From assembly GCA_937974565.1 (NCBI GenBank), contig CALJWL010000008.1, forward strand, positions 1 through 36,930: a stretch of 36,930 nt of DNA. Direction: 5' to 3'. Every line of letters begins with the position of its first letter. Within the stretch, counting starts at the first letter, position 1. The stretch comes from an uncultured Arenicella sp. (GTDB lineage Bacteria > Pseudomonadota > Gammaproteobacteria > Arenicellales > Arenicellaceae). The notes below the pieces were generated by a model. That model was not told where the DNA came from and searched no databases. It saw nothing but the letters and a program-made list of their open reading frames with translations. A program made the translations under genes and the position numbers. Below, one piece after another: positions 8,893 through 17,670 of the stretch.

Positions 8893-8919
8893 TTGTTTCC
8901 CAATCATCCTGCCTATAAT
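8893..8919 (+). promoter_or_regulatory. Promoter-like element abutting the ABC exporter start
   Basis: A perfect TATAAT (8914-8919) follows TTGTTT (8893-8898) with a short 15-bp spacer. The -10 ends five bases before the ATG at 8925, so transcription from it would begin at or near the start codon and give a leaderless mRNA. No Shine-Dalgarno is visible before that ATG. Confidence 0.4.
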
Positions 8920-8924
8920 TGTTA

Positions 8925-10691
8925 ATGAAATCCAAAAACCGCGCCGTACTGAGAGAGCTTTTGAGCTTTTTAGGGGCTTATAAAAAGACATTAATTGCAG
9001 CCTCCATCGCACTGGTGTTTACCGCCACCGTTACTCTTGGCATTGGTCAAGGGGTTCGCTTGTTGATCGATGAAGGTTTTGTTGCGGGTTCGGCGGAAAA
9101 ATTAAATCAGGCCGCGTTATTTATCATCGTGCTGGCTTTGCTTATGGCCATTGGTACATTTCTACGCTTTTATTTTGTCTCATGGCTGGGCGAACGAGTG
9201 TCGGCCGATATAAGACTAAGTGTGTTTAATCACTTACTTACTCTTCACCCGCATTATTTCGAAGAAAACCGAAGTGGCGAGATTATGTCTCGACTGACAA
9301 CCGATACCACCTTGCTGCAAACCGTCATCGGCTCTTCTGCGTCAATGGCCTTAAGGTCTTCGTTGACCGCAGTTGGCGGCTTAATTCTGCTGTTTATTAC
9401 TAATCTAAAACTGAGTTTATTGGTGCTTGTCAGCGTGCCATTGGTGTTATTGCCGATCATTTTATTCGGCCGTCGGGTTCGCGCCCTGTCGCGTAAAAGC
9501 CAGGATAGCATCGCTGATGTCGGAAGCCACGCGGGCGAAATCATTCAACAAATTAAAACAGTGCAAAGTTACACTCAAGAACAGCGCGAGCAACGCGCTT
9601 TTTCCAATCACGTTGAAGAAGCGTTCGACATAGCAAAGAGTCGCATATCACAGCGCGCAATACTCATTGCGGTGGTAATCATCATCACTTTTGGCTCTAT
9701 TGCCACCATGCTCTGGGTTGGCGGAAACGATGTCTTGAATGGGGCTATGTCTGCGGGTGATTTGGCGGCGTTTGTGTTTTACGCCATTATAGTTGCTGGC
9801 TCAGTTGGAACAATTTCAGAAGTCATTGGCGACGTGCAACGTGCCGCTGGTGCCGCAGAGAGGCTGTTTGAATTATTAAGCGAAAAAAGTGAAATCATTG
9901 TGCCTGACACCCCTAAGCCTCTTGTTGATACTCAGCCAAGTATGCACTTTAATAATGTTAGCTTTTATTACCCATCACGCCCGGATCAAGCGGCGTTGAA
10001 CGGTTTCAGTTTGAAAATAAGCCAAGGAAAAAGCTTGGCGTTAGTTGGTCCGTCTGGGGCAGGAAAATCCACGGTATTTGAGCTAATTCAGCGTTTTTAT
10101 GACCCTAACGTTGGTGACATTAGCTATGGCAACACTAATATTCGCGAAGCCTCACCCAGTGATCTTCGCTCTCAAATAGCCGTTGTAGCACAGCAGCCCA
10201 TGCTCTTTAGTGCGGACGTACTGCACAACATCCGTTACGGAAACCCAAATGCTTCACAAGATCAAGTAATAGCCGCGGCCAAAGCAGCTAACGCCCATGA
10301 TTTTATTTCTGATCTGCCGAACGGGTATGACAGCTTCCTAGGTGAGCATGGGGTTCGGTTGTCTGGTGGTCAAAAACAACGGATAGCTATTGCCCGAGCG
10401 ATACTCAAAGACCCCAAAATACTGTTGTTAGACGAAGCAACCTCGGCCTTAGATGCCGAGAGCGAACACCGCGTTCAGCAGGCTTTGGAAAATCTTATGA
10501 AAAATCGCACTACCGTCGTTATTGCTCATCGCTTAGCCACCATTCGACAGGCTGATCAGATTGCCGTGATGGAGGGTGGTCGATTAATTGCACAAGGCAC
10601 ACACAATGAGTTGCTGACGAGTTGTAAGCTTTATAAACGCTTATCTGAATTACAGTTTCAAGAGCAAGCTCAGGCTAACATCAACAGTTGA
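8925..10691 (+). CDS. ABC exporter, MsbA-related (fused permease-ATPase)
   Basis: 588 residues from the ATG at 8925; an in-frame TTG six bases upstream is a weaker start. The N-terminal ~310 residues form the six-helix type I exporter domain (start LLSFLGAYKKTLIAASIAL, coupling region near HYFEENRSGEIMSRL). The C-terminal ATPase has Walker A GPSGAGKST, signature LSGGQ, Walker B LLLDEATSALD and switch IAHRL. It resembles the MsbA-related half-transporters that act as homodimers; the substrate (lipid, drug or peptide) is not predictable. It converges with the end of the polysaccharide cluster at 10793, which is on the other strand, so it is probably not part of that cluster. Confidence 0.9.
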   Translation: MKSKNRAVLRELLSFLGAYKKTLIAASIALVFTATVTLGIGQGVRLLIDEGFVAGSAEKLNQAALFIIVLALLMAIGTFLRFYFVSWLGERVSADIRLSVFNHLLTLHPHYFEENRSGEIMSRLTTDTTLLQTVIGSSASMALRSSLTAVGGLILLFITNLKLSLLVLVSVPLVLLPIILFGRRVRALSRKSQDSIADVGSHAGEIIQQIKTVQSYTQEQREQRAFSNHVEEAFDIAKSRISQRAILIAVVIIITFGSIATMLWVGGNDVLNGAMSAGDLAAFVFYAIIVAGSVGTISEVIGDVQRAAGAAERLFELLSEKSEIIVPDTPKPLVDTQPSMHFNNVSFYYPSRPDQAALNGFSLKISQGKSLALVGPSGAGKSTVFELIQRFYDPNVGDISYGNTNIREASPSDLRSQIAVVAQQPMLFSADVLHNIRYGNPNASQDQVIAAAKAANAHDFISDLPNGYDSFLGEHGVRLSGGQKQRIAIARAILKDPKILLLDEATSALDAESEHRVQQALENLMKNRTTVVIAHRLATIRQADQIAVMEGGRLIAQGTHNELLTSCKLYKRLSELQFQEQAQANINS

Positions 10692-10792
10692 TTGACTCAT
10701 TAACGTCACACCATTGACTTTAAAAAGCACCAATTCAACTATTACGATTGATTAGATGGTTAGAACGGTGTTGCCGTATTGTCTAACAGGCG

Positions 10793-12655
10793 TTATGCGC
10801 TACGCTTAACGCTTTCTTGCATAGGGTTTACGTACTCAGGCACCAATTGTCCCAAGCAATCGCCCAGCCCTTCATCAAACGAATCCAGTTTGCTAACAAT
10901 GCTGTCGAAAACGGCATGGACTTTTTCTGGCTCTACGTATCGAGTCGCAGCCAGTTGAATTTTTTCATACTCCGTCTCACTTAAATTTTCCTCATCGTGA
11001 AACAACTCTTCGTGTAACTTTTCACCTCGGCGTAAGCCAGTGTAAACCACTTTAATGTCTTCTCCAGGTTCCTTACCAGAGAGCCGAATTAGCTTATCGG
11101 CCAAATCAGAAATCAGCACCGGCTGCCCCATATCCAAAACATAAATCCGACCATCTTCACCCATGGCACTGGCTTCAAGAATTAACTGAGTGGCCTCGGT
11201 AATGGTCATAAAATAGCGCGTCATTTCCTTATGAGTGACGGTAACGGGGCCGCCCTTTTTAATTTGCTGTTGGAATTTAGGAACGACGCTTCCCGCTGAA
11301 CCCAATACGTTGCCAAAACGAACCGTAATAAATTTAGTTCGACTTTGACTAGCCAATTGTTGACAGTATATTTCCGCTACGCGTTTGCAGGCCCCCATTA
11401 AACTACTGGGGTTAACCGCTTTGTCAGTCGAAATAAGAACAAACTTCTCGGCACCAAATTCGTGCGCCAAATCAGCCATACAGCGAGTGCCAATGGCGTT
11501 ATTTTTGACGGCCTCTCGCACCTGCCCTTCTAACAACGGCACGTGCTTATAAGCAGCTGCATGAAATACCGCAGCGGGTTTAAAACGTTCAAACAAATGA
11601 CGCGTAGCCGCGTTATCACAGATATCGCCAAGCACAGCGGTTACAGTGATATCGGGAAACCGCTCAAGCATTTCTTCTTGAATACGGTATAAGTTGTATT
11701 CACTTTGATCAAACAACACCAGGTGTGACGAACACACAGACGCCAACTGACGGCAAAGCTCAGATCCAATGGAGCCGCCAGCCCCCGTGACTAACACCGT
11801 TTTGTCACACAAGCTGTGTTGTATACGCTGCCAATCCAATTTAACCGGATCGCGCCCTAACAGGTCATCAATACGCACTTCACGCAGATCCGAGACTTGA
11901 ACTCGCCCGCTTACAAGTTCGTGGGCCCCAGGTAAGGTTCTAAACTCAACACCAGCGGCTTCACAAAGACTGACTAAACGCTGCATCTGCTCTTCATTCG
12001 CTGAGGGCACAGCAATAAGCACCAAATCGACATCCCAGCGATTAATTAAATCTTGCAACACATCTGGGGAGGCGACGACTGGAATACGATGTATATGTCG
12101 ACCAATTTTCTGTGGGTCATCGTCCAAAAACGCCACAATTTTGTAGCTATTAGGATGATTACGATTCAGATCTCTCAGCAACTGTTCGCCCGCAGCACCC
12201 GCCCCAAAAATGACGACTTTGCGGCCTGAACGCGCGCTAAAATGACGGTCTTTGAATAGTCGATACAGTAATCGAGAACCCGCCATCAGTGTTATCAGTA
12301 CCAATGGGTAAAGAATAAACATGGTTCGCGGCATGGCGTAAAATTGATTACCCACGAGGTACAAAACCACCGCCATTGACACCGTGCCCATCGCAACAGA
12401 CACCAGAATCAACGATAAATCTGGCAGTGATACAAAACGCCACTCACCACGATGCACCCCAACGATAAGGTTAACGGCCGCTTGCACGGTTATCACTACA
12501 GGCAACGAGAACAACGCAGTCATTAAAAACAACTCGGGCACCGTTTGCATGTCAAAACGCAGCCACAGCGCCATCATCCAGGCAATGGGAATAATCACTA
12601 AATCATGAATAATAATTCGCCATCTAAAAACGGAATTTACGAGTATTTTAAACAT
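10793..12655 (-). CDS. WbpM/CapD-like nucleotide-sugar 4,6-dehydratase
   Basis: 620 residues. About four N-terminal membrane helices (residues 10-130) are followed by a first Rossmann segment (VIFGAGAAGEQLL near 150) and a second, catalytic SDR domain (VTGAGGSIGSELCRQL near 290). The active site is the WbpM-type variant: Ser-Ser-Leu-Met-Gly-Ala-Cys-Lys with Met420 and Lys424 replaces Tyr-xxx-Lys. This is characteristic of inner-membrane UDP-GlcNAc C6-dehydratases, which produce UDP-4-keto-6-deoxy-GlcNAc for QuiNAc, FucNAc or bacillosamine-type sugars. It is the last gene of the polysaccharide run. The order SDR-WbpL-WbpM matches the 3' end of Pseudomonas aeruginosa O-antigen clusters. Confidence 0.9.
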   Translation of the reverse strand: MFKILVNSVFRWRIIIHDLVIIPIAWMMALWLRFDMQTVPELFLMTALFSLPVVITVQAAVNLIVGVHRGEWRFVSLPDLSLILVSVAMGTVSMAVVLYLVGNQFYAMPRTMFILYPLVLITLMAGSRLLYRLFKDRHFSARSGRKVVIFGAGAAGEQLLRDLNRNHPNSYKIVAFLDDDPQKIGRHIHRIPVVASPDVLQDLINRWDVDLVLIAVPSANEEQMQRLVSLCEAAGVEFRTLPGAHELVSGRVQVSDLREVRIDDLLGRDPVKLDWQRIQHSLCDKTVLVTGAGGSIGSELCRQLASVCSSHLVLFDQSEYNLYRIQEEMLERFPDITVTAVLGDICDNAATRHLFERFKPAAVFHAAAYKHVPLLEGQVREAVKNNAIGTRCMADLAHEFGAEKFVLISTDKAVNPSSLMGACKRVAEIYCQQLASQSRTKFITVRFGNVLGSAGSVVPKFQQQIKKGGPVTVTHKEMTRYFMTITEATQLILEASAMGEDGRIYVLDMGQPVLISDLADKLIRLSGKEPGEDIKVVYTGLRRGEKLHEELFHDEENLSETEYEKIQLAATRYVEPEKVHAVFDSIVSKLDSFDEGLGDCLGQLVPEYVNPMQESVKRSA

Positions 12656-12742
12656 CTGAAGAGTCGGTTATCTACTCACTGTTTTTGGTTCACACAACGT
12701 ACTTGAATTAGATTTTTCATCAACTTTTTCCATTAACATCTA

Positions 12743-13813
12743 TTAAGAACGCTTATTTTTCTCTCGCTCTAAGGAACGCACCCAAAACGCGGCCAATAAT
12801 AATACAACCAAAGTAAACCCAACCATGAGGCCAATAATATCACGGTACAACACGCTTAGAGTGGCAAACAAGGAACATAACACCATCATCACAATGTAAA
12901 TCAGCACAACACGAGCGTGCTTTACTCCAGATAACCCGGCACGTTGATAAAAATGACTTCGATGCGGCAACCAAAAACGCTCTCCTTTGCGGATGCGATT
13001 TAACACGGTGTACGTAGCGTCGCCGATAAAAACAGCGAAAACCATGCCTAAACTCAATACCGGCAAATTATATCGATTGGCCGCAATCACCATTAACATT
13101 GCGTAGAGGGCGCCAACGGTAACGCTGCCCACATCACCCATGAATATTCTGGCTGGTTGCCAATTCCAAAGTAAAAAACCGTAATTAGCGGCAACCAACA
13201 CCGTGCATAAAAGGGCTAATTCAGTGTCACCAAGATATAAAAACCATGTTCCAAGCGTTAGCCCCGCAATAATGGCTTGTGAGGCAGCTAAACCATCCAT
13301 GCCATCCATGAAATTATTTAGGTTGGCCATCCAAACAATCCCAACCAAGGTAAACAGCGGCCCCACCCACCCCAGGCCAACCCCATGCACTTGGTCCACC
13401 CAACCAAAAAGAACAACCGTAACGCCGCTGACCACGAACTGAATTAGTAAACGTAACTTAGGGCTTAAATCCAGCTTATCATCACTCCAACCCAGGGTCG
13501 CCCATGCGATCAAACAACCAGCCAGCCCTAAGAAAAGCAATGATCGAGAACTGACCGCTGAGAGCAGTAATAAAGCAATAGTTAACAAAACCACCACCAC
13601 CAAGCCTCCGCCTCTAGGTACGGTGCCTGAATGCATACTGCGTTCATTTGGGCGATCAACCGTGTCCGTGCGCACCAAATAACCAATCAGCCATTTAACA
13701 CTGCCCCAACTTAATAGGACTACCGCACACAAGACAGCGGCCAATAGGGCCACATCACTGACCGACACCTCCCCTATTCGATTGGCTCCATCTGCGCCGT
13801 TTAACTCATTCAT
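12743..13813 (-). CDS. WbpL/WecA-family initiating sugar-phosphate transferase
   Basis: A 356-residue polytopic membrane protein of the MraY/WecA superfamily, which transfers a sugar-1-phosphate from a UDP-sugar to undecaprenyl phosphate at the inner membrane. Diagnostic motifs are NNFMDGMDG (the DDxxD/N-rich catalytic loop), FMGDVGS, and PHRSHFYQRAG near the C-terminus, where WbpL-type enzymes carry a His-containing loop. Its ATG overlaps the stop of the upstream SDR gene by four bases (ATGA), showing translational coupling. Flanked by the WbpM-like dehydratase and the WbpV-position SDR, it most likely starts the chain with a QuiNAc/FucNAc-type sugar; GlcNAc-1-P is the alternative. Confidence 0.88.
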   Translation of the reverse strand: MNELNGADGANRIGEVSVSDVALLAAVLCAVVLLSWGSVKWLIGYLVRTDTVDRPNERSMHSGTVPRGGGLVVVVLLTIALLLLSAVSSRSLLFLGLAGCLIAWATLGWSDDKLDLSPKLRLLIQFVVSGVTVVLFGWVDQVHGVGLGWVGPLFTLVGIVWMANLNNFMDGMDGLAASQAIIAGLTLGTWFLYLGDTELALLCTVLVAANYGFLLWNWQPARIFMGDVGSVTVGALYAMLMVIAANRYNLPVLSLGMVFAVFIGDATYTVLNRIRKGERFWLPHRSHFYQRAGLSGVKHARVVLIYIVMMVLCSLFATLSVLYRDIIGLMVGFTLVVLLLAAFWVRSLEREKNKRS

Positions 13814-14688
13814 GGTAAGTCACGCTCGGGCCGTAACAAAAAAGACTGTGGTCGATATCCAAAGTCCTCATTTGCAGCTTGGATTGAATAGGTTAAATCT
13901 TGATTCATGCGATTTGCCATTTCTGGCGTGTAATTAAACTTAGTGACTTTTTTAGCCAGCCAAAGCGCGGGACGAAACAACGTAAGCGGCAATGAAATTA
14001 TTCGGGGTTTCTTGCCTAAACCGTTGTAAATACGTTCAACCATCAGTCGGTAACTAAGCGGCTCTCCACCAGCTAGGTTGTAGGTTTGGTTTAAGGTCTT
14101 TTCTTTTTGCAAAACGGCTAACGCGGCCCAAACCAAATCGTCGGCATTGACGGGTTGACGCAACCCCGTTGCTTGCCCCATCAAAAACATAAGCCCCCAT
14201 TTGCGAATGAAGGCTGCAATATGAGAGATGTTTTGGTCAAGACCATAACCGTAGATCATGCTCGGTCGTAAAATAGTGTAACCGATACCGTGTTTTTCAG
14301 ATAAACGACTGATCTGACTCTCGGCTTCACTGAGCAGTCGGACTAATTCTTGTTCATGTGGGTTTGGCGAAGTCTGCTTTGCTATCACACTGGTGCTGCT
14401 GAACACCACCAATCGCTTCAAACCCAACTCAGCCAGTGCAGGTAGATGTTTGGGTAATAACCAGATTGGCGCGCAATGAATCATTGCCTCGAGGGTCCCC
14501 AAATTGAGTGCCGTGCTTTCGAGAAGTTCGCCAGATAAGTCCCACTTAAGTTGCTTTGAAGCCTGAGCGTTTTTACGATCAATTAAAACCGGGGCACGCG
14601 ACACACAAAGGTGTTTATCACCGCGCTGCTGAAGCTTCCTCACCAAAGGCTGACCAACCACACCATTTGCACCTGTAATCAAAATCAT
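13810..14688 (-). CDS. NAD-dependent epimerase/dehydratase-family SDR in WbpV position
   Basis: 292 residues. The N-terminal Rossmann motif TGANGVVGQPLV and the RPSMIYGYG segment place it in the extended SDR family. Position between a glycosyltransferase and the WbpL/WbpM pair suggests a 4-keto reductase making QuiNAc, as for WbpV in P. aeruginosa and WreQ in Rhizobium. The region where Tyr-x-x-x-Lys is expected (between FSSTSV and ILRPSM) reads ELVRLLSEAESQ, with neither Tyr nor Lys at the expected spacing, so the canonical dyad appears to be missing. It overlaps its neighbours by four bases at both ends (ATGA). Fold is confident; catalytic activity is not. Confidence 0.72.
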   Translation of the reverse strand: MILITGANGVVGQPLVRKLQQRGDKHLCVSRAPVLIDRKNAQASKQLKWDLSGELLESTALNLGTLEAMIHCAPIWLLPKHLPALAELGLKRLVVFSSTSVIAKQTSPNPHEQELVRLLSEAESQISRLSEKHGIGYTILRPSMIYGYGLDQNISHIAAFIRKWGLMFLMGQATGLRQPVNADDLVWAALAVLQKEKTLNQTYNLAGGEPLSYRLMVERIYNGLGKKPRIISLPLTLFRPALWLAKKVTKFNYTPEMANRMNQDLTYSIQAANEDFGYRPQSFLLRPERDLP

Positions 14689-15578
14689 CCTTTAAACCAC
14701 GATTTCATTATTGCTAACGCCGATCGAGTGATAAAGCTTAGATAAATACCCACTTTGACAAACATTCTTAGGGGGAGACTGTATTGCTTACGATAAAACT
14801 TATCAAAGAAACGATTCATGCCTTTGTGCAGTGTCCATAACACCTTAACGGGGCGACTCTTCGAGCTGACCCCCTTGGCATGCAACACCTCGGCCGAAGG
14901 CACGAAACCCACTTGCCAACCCGCAAGCTCAAACCTTTTACACCAATCCAAATCTTCACAATGCATAAAGTAGCCTTCATCCAGCAAACCAACCTCTTCT
15001 ATAGCACGTTTCCTAACCACCATAAACGCGCCAGAAATCGCTTCCACTTCATGCACCGGTTCGTCAACCGATAGTACGTTGCCATAATCAAAGTCCGCAA
15101 AATGCGGTGAATTCGGAAAGAGGCGGTTAAGCTTTAGCATGCGCACAAGCGCGGACCACGGTGTCGGGAAATATCGGCGACAGGTAGGTTGAAGGCTTAA
15201 GTCTTCATTCAAAATACGGCAACTGGCGATTCCGTATCGCGGGTTAGCATCAAAGGCATTGATTATTTCCGTTAACGTGCCCTCTCGAATTTCACAATCT
15301 GGGTTCATCAGCACAGCGAAATCCGAGTCAATGTTTTTTAATACTTGATTATTGGCGGCCGCAAACCCCACATTATTGTCGTTGCTAATCCAATCGATTC
15401 GTTCTGACCTGAATAGGGATTTAGCCAGTTCAAGGCTCTCGTCTGTGGACGCATTATCCACCACAGAGATTATGGCATCACTAAATTCAAGCGCAGAAGT
15501 CAGCGCTCTACTCAACCATTCTCCTGAGTTAAAGTTAACAATCACTATGTGGATGTTGATTGGCACTAACTTATCCAC
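14685..15578 (-). CDS. Family 2 glycosyltransferase (rhamnosyltransferase-like)
   Basis: A GT-A fold transferase: IVIVNFNSGEWL at the N-terminus, VVDNASTDES, and MNPDCEI as the DxD-like metal site near residue 90, then AISGAFMVVRK and DEGYFMHCEDLDWCKR, typical of WbbL-like rhamnosyl/hexosyl transferases of O-antigen clusters. The frame is open to a TTG at 15605, which would overlap the upstream gene by 35 bases. I prefer the GTG at 15578, which overlaps that gene's stop by 8 bases (GTGGATAA); another GTG lies at 15566. The donor sugar cannot be deduced. Confidence 0.85.
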   Translation of the reverse strand: MDKLVPINIHIVIVNFNSGEWLSRALTSALEFSDAIISVVDNASTDESLELAKSLFRSERIDWISNDNNVGFAAANNQVLKNIDSDFAVLMNPDCEIREGTLTEIINAFDANPRYGIASCRILNEDLSLQPTCRRYFPTPWSALVRMLKLNRLFPNSPHFADFDYGNVLSVDEPVHEVEAISGAFMVVRKRAIEEVGLLDEGYFMHCEDLDWCKRFELAGWQVGFVPSAEVLHAKGVSSKSRPVKVLWTLHKGMNRFFDKFYRKQYSLPLRMFVKVGIYLSFITRSALAIMKSWFKG

Positions 15579-16590
15579 GCGATGAGTCCACGTTAATCTG
15601 GCCAATTTTGCCAGTCATGCCGTGCCACGAACCCAATAACATCATTTTCATGTTTTGCCATCGTGGAGGTTTAACGAGACCAAACATGATGAAAATCATG
15701 CCCAAACGCTGAATATCATTCCATTTCCAAAGCCACGATGTGTAATTACGCCGGTACAAAACAATACTATTGCGAAATATATAGTAATAACGAAATGGCT
15801 TATGCTGAGGGATATTACGTTGTCTGCCACCCAAACGTAACCGATGCGTGTCTTCCCCCAGAGAGTGTTGCATGCGTGCGGCACTGACACCATAGGCCGT
15901 AAAACCTTGACTTTTTGCACGTAAAAACCACTCGGTATCGACGTGATCGATAAAAAGGCCTTCGTCCATGCCGCCCACCGTATTTAAGGTCTCCAAGCTA
16001 AACAAGCTGCCAGATGAAATAAGGAAGTCGGCTTGAACTAATTCTCGGTTAGCGTATTCACGCTGAAATTTGAGGGCCCCAAATCGCACAAAAAATGACT
16101 CACTTTGATTCTGTGAATTCAAATAACAGGCTCCCACAGCACTCACTTTTTGAGTCTGGGACAACCGTTGGTGGGCACGTAATAATTGCGCCACCATGCC
16201 CGGCTGCGGCACACTGTCTTGATCTAAAATTAAAAGGTAATCACACCCTTGCTCTTTGGCTTTAACCAGCCCCTGATTGTGCGCGGCGCCCAAACCAAGG
16301 TTTTCAGTATTCCCGATAAACGTGATTGAGCGCTGAGATGCATTGACATTAGATGTGCCTACAAAAGCTTTCTCCGTGTCACGGCTAAAATCACTAACGC
16401 ACTTAGCCACTTCAACCTGATTGGATGACGCATTATCCACCACCAACACACGGCAAGCCTGATCATAAAGCGCGCCTATGGTGTCTTTTAGACCCTCGAT
16501 CACCGCGTTGTAGGTGACGATAACAGCGAGAATGTCGCTTTCGGGTTTGGCGTCTTTGTTGACCACAACCGTTTTATTCAGATTCACCAA
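15571..16590 (-). CDS. Family 2 glycosyltransferase (rhamnosyltransferase-like)
   Basis: About 339 residues with AVIVTYNA, VLVVDNASSN, LGAAHNQGL and LLILDQDS (DxD near residue 120), followed by the GMDEGLFIDHVDTEWFLRA acceptor-side motif. This set is typical of RfbN-like rhamnosyltransferases in lipopolysaccharide clusters. The start is either TTG 16590 or the next codon, GTG 16587; no ATG is available. Only three bases separate it from the upstream polyprenyl-phosphate-type transferase, so translation is probably coupled. Linkage and donor are unknown, but a deoxyhexose donor would agree with rmlA/rmlB in the same run. Confidence 0.85.
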   Translation of the reverse strand: MVNLNKTVVVNKDAKPESDILAVIVTYNAVIEGLKDTIGALYDQACRVLVVDNASSNQVEVAKCVSDFSRDTEKAFVGTSNVNASQRSITFIGNTENLGLGAAHNQGLVKAKEQGCDYLLILDQDSVPQPGMVAQLLRAHQRLSQTQKVSAVGACYLNSQNQSESFFVRFGALKFQREYANRELVQADFLISSGSLFSLETLNTVGGMDEGLFIDHVDTEWFLRAKSQGFTAYGVSAARMQHSLGEDTHRLRLGGRQRNIPQHKPFRYYYIFRNSIVLYRRNYTSWLWKWNDIQRLGMIFIMFGLVKPPRWQNMKMMLLGSWHGMTGKIGQINVDSSRG

Positions 16591-16593
16591 CGA

Positions 16594-17580
16594 TCATGAC
16601 ACTTCTTTTTTCGTACCATTATCATCACTATCCGAACCGGCAATCCCCACTGTTTTTCGAACATGATAGATGGGTTTATTTTGACTTTCATAGTAGGTCC
16701 GTGTCTGCATTTCACCGATCAAGCCAAACAAAATGAATTGCAACCCAATAACGATCAGCATAAAAGCGAAAATCAAAATGGGGCGATCACTAAGAGGCAT
16801 ACCAAAAAACAAGCGCCCCACCGTTAAGTAAGCCAACATGAGACCGCCAACACCGCCTAATGCTAAACCCGGCATGCCAAAAAAGTGTAATGGTCTAGCA
16901 TGAAAGCGCAAAAGAAACTTCACTGTAATAAGATCTAAAATCACGCGAAATGTACGCGAAATTCCGTATTTTGATTCCCCCGCAGTGCGCGCTCTATGAT
17001 TAACTTTTACCTCAGCAATTTTTGCCCCCACGCCACTCGCCACCGCAGGAATAAATCGGTGCATTTCACCGTAAAGTGTCACGCGCTTGGCTAACTCTTT
17101 GCGCATGGCTTTTAGCGTGCAACCATAGTCGTGCAGGTTTACATCGGTAATCTTAGATATCAAACGATTCGCCATCATCGACGGCAATTTACGAGACAGG
17201 TACGTATCTTGACGGTCAAAACGCCAGCCGCAAACCATGTCAAAGCCTTCTTCTATTTTTTCCACCAGCTTGGGGATATCAGCCGGGTCATTCTGGCGAT
17301 CAGCGTCCAGCGTTACCACGATGTCACCTTCGGCGTAATCCAAGCCCGCAACCATGGCTGCGGTTTGTCCAAAGTTACGTCGAAAGCTAACCACCTTAAT
17401 TTGTGGCATTTCGGCTCTGTAATCTTCTAATACTTGCACGCCACCATCCGTACTACCGTCATCAATAAACAAGACTTCGTAGCTTTTGTTCATGCCGTCT
17501 AAAGCAGACTTTAACTCCTCGCATAGGGGCTTTATATTAGGTTCTTCGTTTAGAAATGGAATGACAATTGAAACGTCCAT
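16594..17580 (-). CDS. Undecaprenyl-phosphate glycosyltransferase, GtrB/ArnC/DPM1-like
   Basis: 328 residues from ATG 17580 (an in-frame GTG lies six bases upstream). The GT-A domain has SIVIPFLNEEPNI, FIDDGSTDG, RRNFGQTAAMVAGL and LDADRQNDPADIP, the DxD pattern of polyprenyl-phosphate hexosyl transferases. Two C-terminal transmembrane helices follow (LALGGVGGLMLAYLTV and ILIFAFMLIVIGLQFILFG regions). Members load a sugar onto undecaprenyl phosphate at the inner membrane for later transfer in the periplasm, for example glucosylation or aminoarabinose addition. No dedicated flippase or periplasmic GT-C acceptor enzyme is visible nearby, so what consumes its product is open. Confidence 0.85.
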   Translation of the reverse strand: MDVSIVIPFLNEEPNIKPLCEELKSALDGMNKSYEVLFIDDGSTDGGVQVLEDYRAEMPQIKVVSFRRNFGQTAAMVAGLDYAEGDIVVTLDADRQNDPADIPKLVEKIEEGFDMVCGWRFDRQDTYLSRKLPSMMANRLISKITDVNLHDYGCTLKAMRKELAKRVTLYGEMHRFIPAVASGVGAKIAEVKVNHRARTAGESKYGISRTFRVILDLITVKFLLRFHARPLHFFGMPGLALGGVGGLMLAYLTVGRLFFGMPLSDRPILIFAFMLIVIGLQFILFGLIGEMQTRTYYESQNKPIYHVRKTVGIAGSDSDDNGTKKEVS

Positions 17581-17670
17581 CGACACAGCCTTATAGCGGT
17601 TATTTGTTAATTGGGCGGATTATACAAAATTAGTAGCAGAATTGCTTAAGGAAGCTCCGATTGTTGGAGT

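Noticed and set aside
10692-10792. Terminator between the ABC exporter and the WbpM-like gene
   Set aside because: TTAGA/TCTAA and ACGG/CCGT arms can pair only with a large bulge, and there is no T-run.
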